Shown here piece after piece: positions 20,877-32,129 of a DNA stretch of 64,000 bases (its first letter is position 1; the number at the start of each line of letters is the position of its first letter). Position numbers and translations under genes: made by a program. This DNA comes from Doryteuthis pealeii (lineage: Eukaryota; Mollusca; Cephalopoda; Myopsida; Loliginidae): the NCBI GenBank assembly GCA_023376005.1, contig CM042150.1, positions 70,696,584 to 70,760,583 on the forward strand, given 5' to 3'. A model generated the notes under the pieces. The model had not been told where the DNA came from and ran no database searches. It saw only the letters and a list, made by a program, of their open reading frames with translations.

Positions 20877-22749
20877 TACTTTTTTAATATATAGTGAATC
20901 ACTTTAGGAAAGAAATATGTGCATATGTGTAAAATTACCATAGGTCATATTTATGTATTATTGATTCAGATCAAATCAAAATGACAATGAGAAAATTTAG
21001 ATTCAAACAATGATTTTAAAAATCAAATGAAAACACCTTAACGTTTAATCACTGCAATTGCATTCATTTTGACTGCTTAAGAAACAGTGTATTAAAAAAA
21101 ACACATAATTTCTGTTCTTATAACACCCACACTTTGTATTGATATAATTCAGGTATTCTCTTGATTCATCATGCATGAGTATTGAGTTTAACTTCAGTCA
21201 GTTTTGATGTCCGAAATGTTCAATCTTATAACATTAGTTAACAGCTTTACATAAAACCTATAATGATAGACTAATTATTAGGCATGTAAATTTGTGACTC
21301 TTAGCATTACATTCCCTCACATTATTTAATTATAAGTTATCTTTTTTCAGAATTTTTACTTATACATTTATTTTATTATTGTAGTATCGTATGCAAATGA
21401 GATAGACTATAAAAGTAGTCTACCTCAGTAAGCAAGGCAGACAGCTTCTACTTTTATTTAAATATAAACGTATGCTCCCAAGATTGATTGACTTCACAGC
21501 AATATGACATCGCTGATTACAGCTTTAATAATTGCAAATGACATGGTATAAAAAAAATAAAGAGTCAAATGCTGAAAAGGCGAATTTCATATTACAAAAA
21601 AGACACAGAACAGCTATGTTATTAAAAAACAGTTAAAATATACTTGGTCATGAGGATCAGTTTAGAAGTCAAATAGAACCCAATTTCTGACCAAAATTTT
21701 ATCAAGATAATTTTGATTTTTCTTTCCCTTCTGAGTTTTCCGGGTTAAGGGATATATTATGAAGTTGGTATTTGCTATATTATCGCAGTAGTAGCTGGTA
21801 TGTCGAATAGCAGTATGTCTTCTGATTAGTCTGGCGAGTAGGCTTAGGCTTAGGCACTTGTACTACCAGTGTCGAATATTTATACATGACACTGTCCAAT
21901 CAGATTATAGTGAGAGGCCACCAAGGTATTTACATATTCATTACATCAGTTTAATATAACAATCAATAAGAAAAATATCTTTAGGAATAACATTTTTTCA
22001 TGTCACAAAATGATGGCTCCTTCTATTATTATGTATTCAGTGAATTGATAGTTATATATCAAATATCAAGAAATGAAAAATAATTTATATTTTCTTATAT
22101 TACACTATGTAACAGAAATTTTGTTCATGGACAGTATGTGTTATACTTTAATTGCTTATGTTGTAAAGATATAGAAAAGGACCATTATTTACTTTAAACT
22201 TTGCTTTTATACCCTGGATAATGAAATTTAGAAATTAACTTATTTTCTATGTAAGAGCAAGCAAATTTGTACATAAGGTCTAAATAAAAATTTACATGTA
22301 TTTATACTAAAGTTGAAAATATTATTTTAGAAATGAGTAATTTTTGAAAAAAGATTTACGACTGTAATGTAAATCACTTTCATATATCAGCACCCAAATA
22401 TAGTCTTGTTTTGAAAATTTCATTACCCAGGTCACAAAAAAAAACTAAAGTTCAAAGAGAAAAATAGTTCTTTTCCATTTTCTTTTGTCATAAGCAATTA
22501 GAAAATAACATTTTCTGCATAGAAACAAGTGTTATCATTTAAGGACAACGTATAAGGTTAAGTTTAGTATGAGTTGAAAATAAATTTAAATGCAAAATTA
22601 ATTATATAAAGCAGAATTGGAGAAATATCTTCTTTAGAACTGTCAGTTTAACTCTTAAAATTCTGTTTGAGCCTATTAGTTTTTCTCTTACCCTGTTTAT
22701 ATGCCATGTTATATACAAAAAATTAATCTAGTCACCACAGTTCTTAAAA
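20877..22749. other. AT-rich DNA, nothing recognised
   Basis: I see no coding, tRNA-like or inverted-repeat signal that I can support. A short TTAGGC triplet run near 21840-21860 is too short to mean much. Confidence 0.6.
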
Positions 22750-22880
22750 AAAGTAAAATCAGCAGATTGATCTATTGTTGGTATGAGCTGGACAGCAAGG
22801 AAGTCTATCCCCTTTTCCCTAGCACTAGACTACCATTAGCTCCCCACTTTATTGCACAGATCCAAGCTATACTCTAAGAT
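22750..22880 (-). repeat. Degenerate tRNA-SINE fragment
   Basis: TTGTTGGTATGAGC, the CTATCCCCTTTTCCCTAG block and the CACTTTATTGCACAGATCC block match the body of the SINE copies at 49634-49846 and 58627-58862 on the same strand. The tRNA-related head is lost. Confidence 0.6.
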
Positions 22881-23384
22881 ATCTAGTAGCAAAACGCTCA
22901 AATTTTAAGAATATTACTTAATATTCAAAAATGTAAAGGTAATCACTACTTATGAATTTAACTGATAATGATTTTGTTTTTCATTTCATTATAAGATATA
23001 ATTTTATGTTCTATACTTAAACTATTCACTTGTTGTAGGATTAAAGTGTAAATTAAATATTCTTGCCTCTAAATAATTTAGAAATCACTTTGTATTATAA
23101 AGTTATTGCTAACCCTGATTTTATTGTTTATTGATATTATTTTCTCCATATCAAATTTCATACCTTTGAACTTGTCTATATTTCAGATCTTTTTTAATAT
23201 TATTATAATTCAGGGGAAAGAATATAAGTTATATAGGTTTATAAGTATTTCCTAAGTTAAATAGGATCAAAGGTTTGATATAAGTATAAATAAGGATATT
23301 GTTACTATTATAAATTTGGAATTTAGAATTTCTTGTTTTAGTTGCTTCTCCTTATATATACATACACAGACTATTTATCCCCCC

Positions 23385-23395
<11 letters not shown>

Positions 23396-23441
<46 letters not shown>
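23396..23441. repeat. (TA)n microsatellite at the H2 5' end
   Basis: An uninterrupted TA run that stops exactly where Helitron H2 begins. Confidence 0.95.
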
Positions 23442-23444
<3 letters not shown>

Positions 23445-24602
23445 AATATATAAAACAGAGATTTTGGTATGTACGTGTCGACGTATAACAAAAAAACGGG
23501 AGGTCACTCAGATTCAAAATCTTGCATACACATTGATATCGTTCTAACTAAGAAAAATTCCAAATTTGGTTATTGATTTTTACTGATTAAGGGATTTAAT
23601 CGATTAATCAAACAAAAATCAAACGATTTTTCGAAAGCCATAGCATAGCTGCTGCTGCTGCTAATACTTGGTCTATCAGCGGAGGCTCGCCTGACTGTTT
23701 ATCAGCAGAAAGAAAGAAAGAAAGAAAGAAACAACGAAAATGTTAGCGGCTGTTTTAGCAGCAGAAAGAAAGAAATAAAGAAAGAAAGAAAGAAACAATG
23801 AAAATGTTAGCGACAAACTAAATTTTAACGTAAAATAAATTCGTTTTTTTATAATCTTTCTAAATATTTATTTATATTTATCGTATGTTTTTGAAACTAA
23901 CTTTTATTGTACAATGTACACACACTTAATTTAAATTGTTGTCATGCACAAAAAATTGTAGAAAAATGAAAATTGTTTCAAAACACAAGTTTACGGTTAC
24001 ATTTTTTTAAAATAAGATTTTAAATGTCAATAAAAATCAGTCACCAGTATAGGGTTGTATAAATGTAAATAAAAAAAAAATGATAAAACGAGTTGTTTTG
24101 TAATTAATACTAATGGTTTTAAAAAAAAGTCTTAATAGTTTAGAGAACTAATGAAGACGTTTTAAAATGTAAGCAAAAATAGATATTGCATTCTCTTTAT
24201 CGTTAAGAACTAGATTTGAATTGTCATGTAGAAAAAATTCAAAGAAATAAATTACAATCTATTTCTAACTTATCAAGCAATTAAAAACTGAATTTAAAAT
24301 TGTCCCCAAATACTATTATTATTTTCAAACTGGAGTTTCAGTGAAACTTTTCGTGAAAGAAGAGAAAATAATCTTGCTCAATTTATAATATGTACGAGTC
24401 TTTATCAATTGAATTATTTTTTATAGCGAGTTAGAAAAAAATTATTTTGCTTCGGACAGCAAAAGTATGTTTTAACGAAAAATCAAATCTTATTCATATC
24501 GCAATCTTTTTATTCCTGTCTTTAAAATATTAATTTAGTTAGAAATGAAATGAAATAATCTATCTTACAAATATTTATTTGGTAAGAAAGAGCGAAGTAA
24601 AA

Positions 24603-24659
24603 AAACAATAATAAGCGCTTATTATTTATTAAATAAATAATAAGCGCTTATTATTGTTT
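24603..24659. repeat. Perfect 28-bp-arm palindrome
   Basis: Two exact inverted 28-base arms around one A. Each arm contains AATAAGCGCTTATT, itself a palindrome, so the region could form either one large or two small hairpins. Confidence 0.9.
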
Positions 24660-25030
24660 AATAAATTTTATTTCGTTTATTTAATAAATATAATATAACT
24701 CAACTTTGTATATATACGAAAAAATTAAAAACAAAAGAATTTTAGAAAGAAAAGCCTTTTACAAAAATAGGAAGTTAAATTATAACTACTTATTTCGTAA
24801 CTAAGTAAACATAGTTGTATTCGTATTGTAATAAAAATAAAACAAAAATTATAATAAAAATACGATGTAGTTAACATTTCGTATATAAACAAAACAGTGT
24901 ATGATATGTTCTTACCTTAAACATAAAATAAAAATGATTCTAATGTACGTAACTTGAATGAGAAAATGTGTTCTTTAATTTATCATAATTCTAATGATAA
25001 ATAAATAGGCAGATTTTTTTTTAAATTAAG

Positions 25031-25867
25031 GGCGGACCTGAACTTTTGGAACACCCCTCTAAAATTTTGTTTTTAATTTTTTTTTCTTCTTTCAATGGAT
25101 TATTATCGATTGCACACCAATCTATCAGACTGTAAAAAAAAATTCAAAAAAGTTATTTATTTTTCGAGTTTTCAGGGGTGCTCAGTTTCCCGTATAAGTT
25201 TATCGTAAATTGAACCCCCTTATCGGAACCGCTAAAAAGAAAATTTTATTTAAATATTTATTTTTCCTTCAATGGATTATTATCGATTACACACCAATCA
25301 ATCAGATTTTTAAAAAATTCTTGAAAGTTCTTTATTTTTTGAGTTTTCAGGGGTGCTCATTTCCCCGTATAAGTTTATAGTAAATCGAACCCCCATATCG
25401 GAACTGCTCGAAAGGAAACTGGCGCAAATGTGTCAAAGTTAGGGTGGCCCAGAAAAAACAGAACCCAAATTATTTATTTATTTTCCCATTAAACTTACCT
25501 TAAACACCAACCCCAACACCAACCCCTAACCCTAACCCTAACCCCAAATCCTAACCCCCTACTTGAATTTAACAGTTTTATTAAAAAATTTGTGGGTTCT
25601 GTTTTTTCTGTGTCACCTTAATTTTGATACCTTAGTGCAAATTCAGCCCAACTGTTAAGATAGAGCGGTTTCGATATGGGGGTTCGATTTACTATAAACT
25701 TATACGGGGAAATGAGCACCCCTGAAAACTCGAAAAATAATAACTTTTTTTAGTTTTTTTTTTACAATCGGATAGATTGGTTTGCAATCGATAATAATCC
25801 GTTGAAAAAAAAATAATTAAAAACGAAAATTTTAGAGGGCGTGGGGTTCCAAAAGTTCAGGTCCGCC
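25031..25867. mobile_element. hAT-like foldback element inside H2
   Basis: The ends GGCGGACCTGAACTTTTGGA and its inverse are flanked by exact 8-bp duplications, AAATTAAG (25023-25030 and 25868-25875). The left arm holds two direct copies of a unit of about 170 bases (near 25085-25220 and 25263-25400), each with GAGTTTTCAGGGGTGCTCA. The right arm has one inverted copy. In the middle is a diverged telomere-like MITE. No transposase. The duplication length points to hAT. Confidence 0.8.
25420..25652. mobile_element. Diverged telomere-like MITE at the centre of the foldback
   Basis: AGGGTG-CCCAGAAAAAACAG on the left and its inverse on the right, with CCCTAACCCTAACCCTAACC between. It belongs to the family at 5912, 11684 and 27182, but the outermost TIR bases have diverged and no clear duplication remains. 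Confidence 0.6.
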
Positions 25868-25939
25868 AAATTAAGTCACCACTTTTTCTCTTTTTTTTTT
25901 TTTTTTTTTAGTCCGGTCATGGACCGGGTACTTTAGCTA

Positions 25940-25982
25940 GTATATATATATATATATATATACCCACACAGTATTTTTTGTG

Positions 25983-26027
<45 letters not shown>

Positions 26028-26035
26028 GTATGCAC
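25940..26035. repeat. (TA)n tracts at the H2 3' end
   Basis: Two TA runs, the second about 40 bases long, then TTTGTGTATG and a short (CA)n. Confidence 0.95.
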
Positions 26036-26049
26036 ACACACACACAAAA

Positions 26050-26972
26050 TTCAATTTTTATGTGATCTTCAGTTTTTAACAAATGATAGAAATAATATTT
26101 TAACAATTTCCCCTTTTGAATCATATATTACTTATTGATATAAAATAGTTTGATTATGTTTTAATGTTTAACCTTTTATTTTATTCATTTTTCTATTGTG
26201 TTTTGATTTACTGTTGCTTCTATCATCACCATTTGCTGCTTAGATATTAGCTGTAGCTATGATGAAATTTGGCATTCCTGGTGAACACCTCAACCTATTT
26301 AAGCTATAGTATTTCTTTTTTCTAGTACTGCTCTATTTTATCCCCTCCCATTTCTCACTTTTGTTTTTTTAGGGGATTTTTTTCTCTCTTCAAAGACCAA
26401 GTAAATCTAGTACTTGGTAATGGAAAAGATGGTAGCTTATTCTGTATTCTCTCAACATCTATATGAATGCTACTATAGGGAATAGTTATATTTTTTAAAA
26501 AAGTTTTGCTGAATGAGATTTAAGCAAGTCTGTGGAATATTGAAAACATGTCCACTTTAAAGATTAAAACATTCTAGTTGCTATGAAATGACTAATTATG
26601 ACCAAAAATAAAATCTTCTTAGCTATATTGAAAGTCTAAATTATGTTTGTATATAGATATATTCTTTTTTTTTTAATTGAAAATCTTGTACAGTACTTTA
26701 AATTTGATATTGTTTTTGTTTACAATCCAAGTTTTGTTTCTTTTTAATAAAGGAACATACTTTACCAACTGAAAATCTCTGGGTTACTAATCTATAGTTA
26801 TATTACTGTATAAAAGTCCTACATTGTTGCAACATTATTTCTTCTTATTGTTAGTCATTGAATTGTATAGGAAATTAACTCATATTAAAGAAAACAATTA
26901 CTTTTCAAAATGAAGTTGATGACAATATATGATGTATGTTTTAGATAGATAGTAAATTCAATTATATATTTA
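26050..26972. other. AT-rich DNA, nothing recognised
   Basis: No coding signature, SINE boxes or inverted repeats seen. Confidence 0.6.
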
Positions 26973-27181
26973 CTAGCAGCGGCTACCCGGCGAAGCCCGG
27001 GTAGTGGAGATAAAAACATGGTTTAATAATTGTTTGCAGATCTATTACTACTGAATAGCGAGTTCGGTCCTCACAGGATGACCCATAAAAATCACCAAAT
27101 AAAAACGATCTTAATTTAATTCTACCTGGTTGGAGGTCAGGGAATTTTCTTTTTGTCAGATTTGAGGGAATGACATCATAT

Positions 27182-27655
27182 GGCTAAACTTGCAAATCGG
27201 TCAAAAAATTAAAACATATTACAGCCAGGTTAGCTCAGTTGGTAGAGCGTTTGGCTAGAAATTACAAGGTTCCTAGTTCAATACCAGTCCTCGCCAACTC
27301 AGCGTTATGAGTAGCACAGTGATCTGTGCGGTAAAGTAAGAAGCTGATGGTAGGTGTGGCGCTCCACCTCAGATGCAAAAACAATCTCCTTGGTCTAGCT
27401 CTAGTGAAAAGGGCTAGACTCCCTCGCTAATTGGCTGATACCGACATTAGGCCGCCCCGACGACTTTACTTACTTACATGTGACCTAGAAAAAACAGAAC
27501 CCAAATTATTTATTTTCCCATTAAACTAACCCTAAACCCCACCTCTAACCCTAACCCTAACCCCTAGTTAAAATTAACAGTTTTATTACAAAATTTATGC
27601 GTTCTGTTTTTTCCTGGGTTACCCTAAATTTTCCAACCGATTTGCAAGTTTAGCC
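27182..27655. mobile_element. hAT-like MITE with telomere-like repeats (copy in H4)
   Basis: Ends GGCTAAACTTGC and inverse. Flanks CATCATAT (27174-27181) and CATCACAT (27656-27663) form the same 8-bp duplication as in H3, seen from the other strand. It is split by a SINE at 27224-27473. Confidence 0.85.
27224..27473 (+). repeat. Complete tRNA-derived SINE with target duplication
   Basis: The head resembles a tRNA, with an A box in GGTTAGCTCAGTTGG (near 27230) and a B box in GGTTCCTAGTTCAATACC (near 27270), the internal pol III promoter. The body ends in a short (TTAC)-like tail. TTACA flanks it on both sides (27219-27223 and 27474-27478). This is the best preserved of the SINE copies. It would depend on a LINE for mobility. 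It is not a functional tRNA, because the acceptor arm and the region after the B box do not fold as a tRNA. Confidence 0.85.
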
Positions 27656-28980
27656 CATCACATAATGATATAGTAAGAAAATTTAATTCAATGATTAACT
27701 ATATTTTTTAAATAAAATATAAATTATGCGATTTGCTAAATTTCAAATTAATATTTGAAAAAGAAAAAAAGAATTAAATAAAGTAATCAAATTTATGTAA
27801 AACGATAAATAATCTTATAACATTATTAATTAAAAAATGTAGTCGATCGAATGTCAAATTATTATAGTAAAGTATACTATATCATAATTTGAGTTTTCAG
27901 GTATTTCCGTGAAATGTATTAGGTAATCTAATGGTAATACTATTATCTCTTGAGCACTATTCTACATTAGTATCATGATTTTATTTGTATTTCTAATATT
28001 AAAATAAATAAATAAATAAATTAACGCGATTATGAAAAATACAAAAAAGGTTTTGTTTACAATTGACGAACGGCGGGAATTTATAAAACAAAGTTGAGTT
28101 GTCGTTAAGTGTTTTCATTTGATTTGTTATTTAATTCGTTTTTAAAAATAATTCAATGTATGAAAAGACATACTAATTACATAATCTAGAAAGATCTTTT
28201 TTCTAACCAAATGAATATTTTTAAAATAGAAACAGAAATATGCGATAAATAAGATTTGATTTTATGTTAAAATTTAAGTATGAAAAAATGATACTACGAA
28301 TTCTAGGTTGACTGAAGCAAAATATATATTTTTTAACTCGCTGTAAAAAATAATTCCATTGATAAAAACTCAATCAAATTACATATTTAGAGAGATTATT
28401 TCATTCTCTTTCGAACAATATGGATATCTTAAAGAAGATTGAACCGTAAGTAGGCAAGAAAAAAGAATTTGTTTTTTTTCTTGAAATTTAGAATGAAAAA
28501 AAAAATAATGATATCAGCTCTCTGAAGCCATTTTTTTTTTTTTAACTCACTGTAAAAAATAATTCAATTAATAAAAACGCATAAAAATTGCATATTCAGA
28601 AAGATTATATTATTTTATTTTCAACGATATAAATATTTTAAAGATTGGTCCAAGAATAGGTGATAAATTCCTAGCAAAACAGCTTAGACTGCAAAATTTA
28701 TTCACTAAACTGATACATTTCTGCTGTAAATCACTGTAAAAAAAAGTCAGTCAGCAGACAATATTTTATTATCAGCAGGTTCTGGTATATGGATAGTTCT
28801 GCAAATTGGGTGATTTTGGCTTAATTAATTAATTATATCCCTTAATTGGGAAAAATCAATAACAAAATTTGACCTGTTTCTTAGTTAGAAGGATATTAAT
28901 CTATATGCAAGATTCCAAATCTGAGTGACTTCTCTTTTCTGTGTTATAGATCGACACGTACATACCAAAAACTTACTCTT

Positions 28981-29054
28981 ATATATTTATATATATATAT
29001 ATAATACATACACATACACACACACACGCACACACACACACACAAGTATATTCA

Positions 29055-29105
<51 letters not shown>

Positions 29106-29110
29106 GCACA
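28981..29110. repeat. (TA)n and (CA)n compound microsatellite
   Basis: Two TA runs and two CA runs with a duplicated CAAGTATATTCATAATAT unit between and after them. Confidence 0.95.
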
Positions 29111-29199
29111 CATACAAGTATATTCATAATATGATAATATATCTTTTTTCAGCTAGTACATTAGGTCTGAGACCTGTCAGCTGTTCCTTATATTTAAAA

Positions 29200-29794
29200 C
29201 ATTCATCTTATTTCCACTGAATATTTATATTCTTTCCACAGTTCTTCCAACCTTGCCTTCAGAGTTCAGAGATGGAGAATTCACTACTGATGATGGTAGT
29301 TTATTCCATGAATCTACTACCCTGTTACTAAAATAATTTTGTCTTACATTTGTTTTGCAAATTATTTTTTGAGCCATGTCCAATAGATTTTGTTGAATAA
29401 AATGAGTATATTTATAGACTTTAATCATATCTCCTCTGGTTCGTCAATAAACCAAACTTGGTAAGTCAATCTTCCTAAGGCTTTCTTCATACGAAAGGTT
29501 CTTTCTAGTCTAAATAGATAGTGTCAACTGGTAATCCAAGATCAAGAGCTTCCATCTACTTATCTATTACAGATAAGAGATTTGTATTACAAGATCTTCC
29601 TTTAATGAATCCATGCTGATATGTAGAAAAAAGTTTGTTTATTTCCATATGTTTGAATATTTTTGTCTTTTATCATTGATTCTAACAATTTACAAATGAT
29701 ATGTGTCAGACCAGTTGGTCTATAATTGCATAGGTTACTTCTATTTCTCTTTTTAAATAAAGCTGTTATATTAGCATCCTTCCAAGATTGAGGT
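29200..29794 (-). mobile_element. Second LINE fragment (internally deleted RT)
   Basis: From 29794 downward on the minus strand: LPQSWKDANITALFKK, then NYRPTGLTHIICKLLESMI (RT fingers, near 29700). After a large deletion comes a LINE C-terminal block with IKVYKYTHF and FSNRVVDSWNKLPSSVVNSPS near 29250-29430. The YRP and RVV-WN-LP motifs indicate a Jockey/CR1-like LINE, different from the one at 383-4704. The upstream end is cut at 29795 by the PLE. Confidence 0.75.
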
Positions 29795-29862
29795 AGTGAA
29801 GGGAGGGAGGATAGGGGCAGACATGAATGAAGTGAGGGTAGTTTACAGGAAGTAGAGAGAGG

Positions 29863-30363
29863 TTGGGAGTAGATATATACATTTCTACTCCCATCACAAC
29901 AACAAAATCTGGCCTTATAATAGGCTTATATCTAAGAGCACTATGCATATACAGCCCCCAACACTTAGATGAGGAATACAAACACTTTGAAGATGCCCTG
30001 AAGACCCTAAAATACCCTAGATATTTCATCCTAAATGCCAAGAAAAAAGCCCTCGATATACACCCAAAAACTAAACCTAAAAACACCTCCTCCACCAAGG
30101 CCACCACCACACCACACAGGAACTTATTCCTACCTACCCACACTCAAAACAACCCACTTTATAAAAAACTAACAAACCTTGGAATAGAAATCATACAAAC
30201 CACTTCCCAAACAATCAAAGACCTCATCAATTCTTCCACACGCATAGACGCTCCAAACACCCCCGACACCCCCAGTGCCGGCATCTACACCATCCCCTGC
30301 AATAACTGCAACAGATGTTATGTCGGAGAAACCCAACGAAATCTCACACAATGCATAAAGGAG
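29863..30363 (+). pseudogene. PLE2 linker and N-terminal GIY-YIG endonuclease
   Basis: GIY-YIG endonucleases nick target DNA for Penelope-type retrotransposition. The open frame gives the region between RT and endonuclease (IIGLYLRALCIY, DEEYKHFEDALKTLKYPRYFI), then the domain start: GIY at residues 140-142, CNNCNRC (the Cys-rich insertion common in PLEs), YVG at 153-155 and the following Arg in TQRNL. The frame breaks at 30364, where a 1000-bp LTR is inserted, and resumes exactly at 31368. Confidence 0.8.
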
Positions 30364-31363
30364 TGTAATGTGGGCACTAATTAGCGATACGTAACGTAGT
30401 GGGATCAGTTCGTGTATATGTGACGTTGTGGGACCAGTTAGTATTTAACGTTAGTGCCTTTTCTTTCTCGCACTACTACAATTCGTAACTTCGTACGTAC
30501 GGTGTTTGTTTACAAACGCAGATCTAGCTGTAGCAGTCAGTCTCTTATAGCCCCAAAATTCTTCCACACTCCCTTCATTTACGGTCAAGCGAAAGGTATC
30601 ACGTTTCACGGCCGCGTGCTTCTTCGTTACGGCCAATTGACTTTATCCACGGGTCGTCCCCTTTACGATAGTGACTTTACTATCTTGTTTGCGTCGTGAG
30701 TCCATTCATAAAAAGATTTCTTTGGTGTAGTGGAAATAATACGATAATGCTGGGGTTTTTTTTTTTCAGAAGTTTATTATAATAAAAACTTCACTGCAAT
30801 TTTGAGAGAGAGAGGGTCCCTAATAATCTCTGTCTTAACAAGAGGTGTATTTTAACTGGATTCAACTTCGAGTTTTTAGTCCTTAGTAAACTTCTCGGTG
30901 AACAAGCTTTTCTTAGCCTTTCCTTATCGTCTTCAGCGACAACAGCTTAACTCCGTACGATCACTGGCCCCGATCTCTGCCTGACTCTCCTTCTCTGATC
31001 GCAGACGCTAACTGATCGTGATTCTATTCGCGGGTCTTAAATAGCATTTCTAAATAATCTTCCAGAAGATTCTACTTTAGAACTTTCGAGCCCTTTCGAT
31101 TTGTTCAAATTGTTCCAATCTCACTGGTCAACCAGAGTTCACCAACCTAAAAGATCAAAGATTTCTTGGAGTCACTCATCCTAACTTTTCGTTAAATCTA
31201 GACTTATCGTCTCATTTCTCTCGTTAAAAAGATGTTATCTTTCCTAACTACTTTTTCGGTGATTCCACAAAGACCACCCAGCAACTCAAGATAATCGGTA
31301 GTACATTTTTCTAAGTCTGGCACAAGGCCACAAATATAGGTGCTGGGCGGCGATTACGTAACA
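30364..31363. mobile_element. Solo LTR (1000 bp) inserted in the PLE2 endonuclease
   Basis: It starts TGTAATGTGGGC and ends GATTACGTAACA, so it has the TG...CA ends of an LTR, and is flanked by GGAG on both sides (30360-30363 and 31364-31367). Taking it out with one GGAG restores the endonuclease frame. No internal retroelement coding remains, as expected after LTR-LTR recombination. Orientation and family are unknown. Its GC content and CpG content exceed those of the flanks. The terminal GTAACA resembles the end of the LTR candidate at 34066. Confidence 0.8.
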
Positions 31364-31367
31364 GGAG

Positions 31368-31629
31368 CACAAAAGATCAATAAAAATACACGACAAACTA
31401 AATGCACTATTCACACACATCGCAGAACAAAACCACTCTCTCAATTTCCCCCAAGCTAAACTCGTCAAACCCATACACAAAAAGAAACTTTGGCGCTTGT
31501 GCGAATCTGCGTTAATATTTCACACAGAATCTTTCAATATTAGGCCTGGATTCTACAATCTTGACAGATCGATCGCAAAAACCATAATTCATGAGAATAA
31601 AATTATTACTCAACATGAATATGGTTAAT
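31368..31629 (+). pseudogene. PLE2 GIY-YIG endonuclease, C-terminal part
   Basis: It continues HKRSIKIHDKLNALFTHIAE, then NHSLNFPQAKLV and KKKLWRLCESALIFHTESFN, which includes the Glu expected in the last conserved GIY-YIG motif. It stops at TAA near 31627. Together with 29863-30363 it makes a domain without internal stops apart from the LTR. Confidence 0.75.
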
Positions 31630-32036
31630 AATTAATTAATTAAATTAATCAAATAAATTAAAAAAGAATGCCCACACATAGACTCTCACTACCTACTCTC
31701 CATTCCGTTCTTCTCCACCTACACTTCAGGAATAAAACAAATAAAAAAAATTTTTAAAAATCCTCCCCCTGCTCTTTCCATTAACTGACCCAGTAACCTA
31801 AGCTCAATCAACTCTCCCCTCCTCCTTATCTTCCCCTGACATCAAACACACCAGAACTTTACCCCCCTCCCTTAACCTACCCCTGTGCCCAACCTCTCTC
31901 TACTTCCTGTAAACTACCCTCACTTCATTCATGTCTGCCCCTATCCTCCCTCCCTTCACTTCCACTACTAACTCACCCCCCCTCACCAAATCACTTGTAC
32001 TTGCACGTAATTTTGCTTTCAATAAAAATCATTTGA

Positions 32037-32065
32037 CTGATGATGTCCGTATAAGTCGTACGAAA
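32037..32065 (+). ncRNA. Hammerhead-like ribozyme motif in the PLE2 3' end
   Basis: The core CTGATGA (32037-32043) is the canonical CUGAUGA. Stem II pairs GTCCG with CGTAC (one mismatch), and GAAA is at 32062-32065, followed by CGTTTC. Stem I can pair TTGA before the core with TCAA after CGTT. The palindromic ACGU suggests a very short stem III that may need dimers. Confidence 0.65.
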
Positions 32066-32125
32066 CGTTTCAACTCTTAGATTTGTTTTGAGTTATCATT
32101 TCTTGTTCACTATCCTTTTACCTAC

Positions 32126-32129
<4 letters not shown>

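Larger units (their letters stand above)
23442..25940 (+). mobile_element. Non-autonomous Helitron H2
   Basis: The 5' end TCTAATATATAAAACAGAG and the following GGTATGTACGTGTCGACG match H1 closely over more than 150 bases. The 3' end repeats the H1 hairpin (CCGGTC-AT-GGACCGG) and CTTTAGCTAG, with CTAG at 25937-25940. It has inserted between A and T within a TA microsatellite, parts of which remain on both sides. It carries GAAA microsatellites (about 23708-23800), a palindrome at 24603-24659 and a foldback element at 25031-25867. No helicase coding. Confidence 0.85.
26973..28991 (-). mobile_element. Non-autonomous Helitron H4
   Basis: Minus-strand copy of the H3 family. Its 3' end (plus-strand left) is CTAG at 26973-26976, preceded on its own strand by the hairpin CTACCCGGGC-TTC-GCCGGGTAG. 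Its 5' end at 28991 reads TATAAATATATAAGAG, with the expected TC changed to TA. The body is collinear with H3, including the MITE insertion site. Removing the SINE leaves about 1.76 kb, close to the 1.82 kb of H3. TA runs abut the 5' end. Confidence 0.85.

Noticed and set aside
21838..21862. Nematode-type telomere repeat TTAGGC
   Set aside because: Only about three units in otherwise unremarkable sequence; it can arise by chance.
27224..27300. Functional tRNA gene
   Set aside because: A and B boxes are present, but the acceptor arm does not pair and the sequence continues into a SINE body shared with other copies.
28925..29134. Short protein rich in Ile, Tyr, Thr and His
   Set aside because: Translation of TA/CA microsatellites and the Helitron H4 end.
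30364..31363. Intron within the GIY-YIG gene
   Set aside because: The ends are TG...CA with a GGAG duplication, not GT...AG, which fits an LTR insertion.
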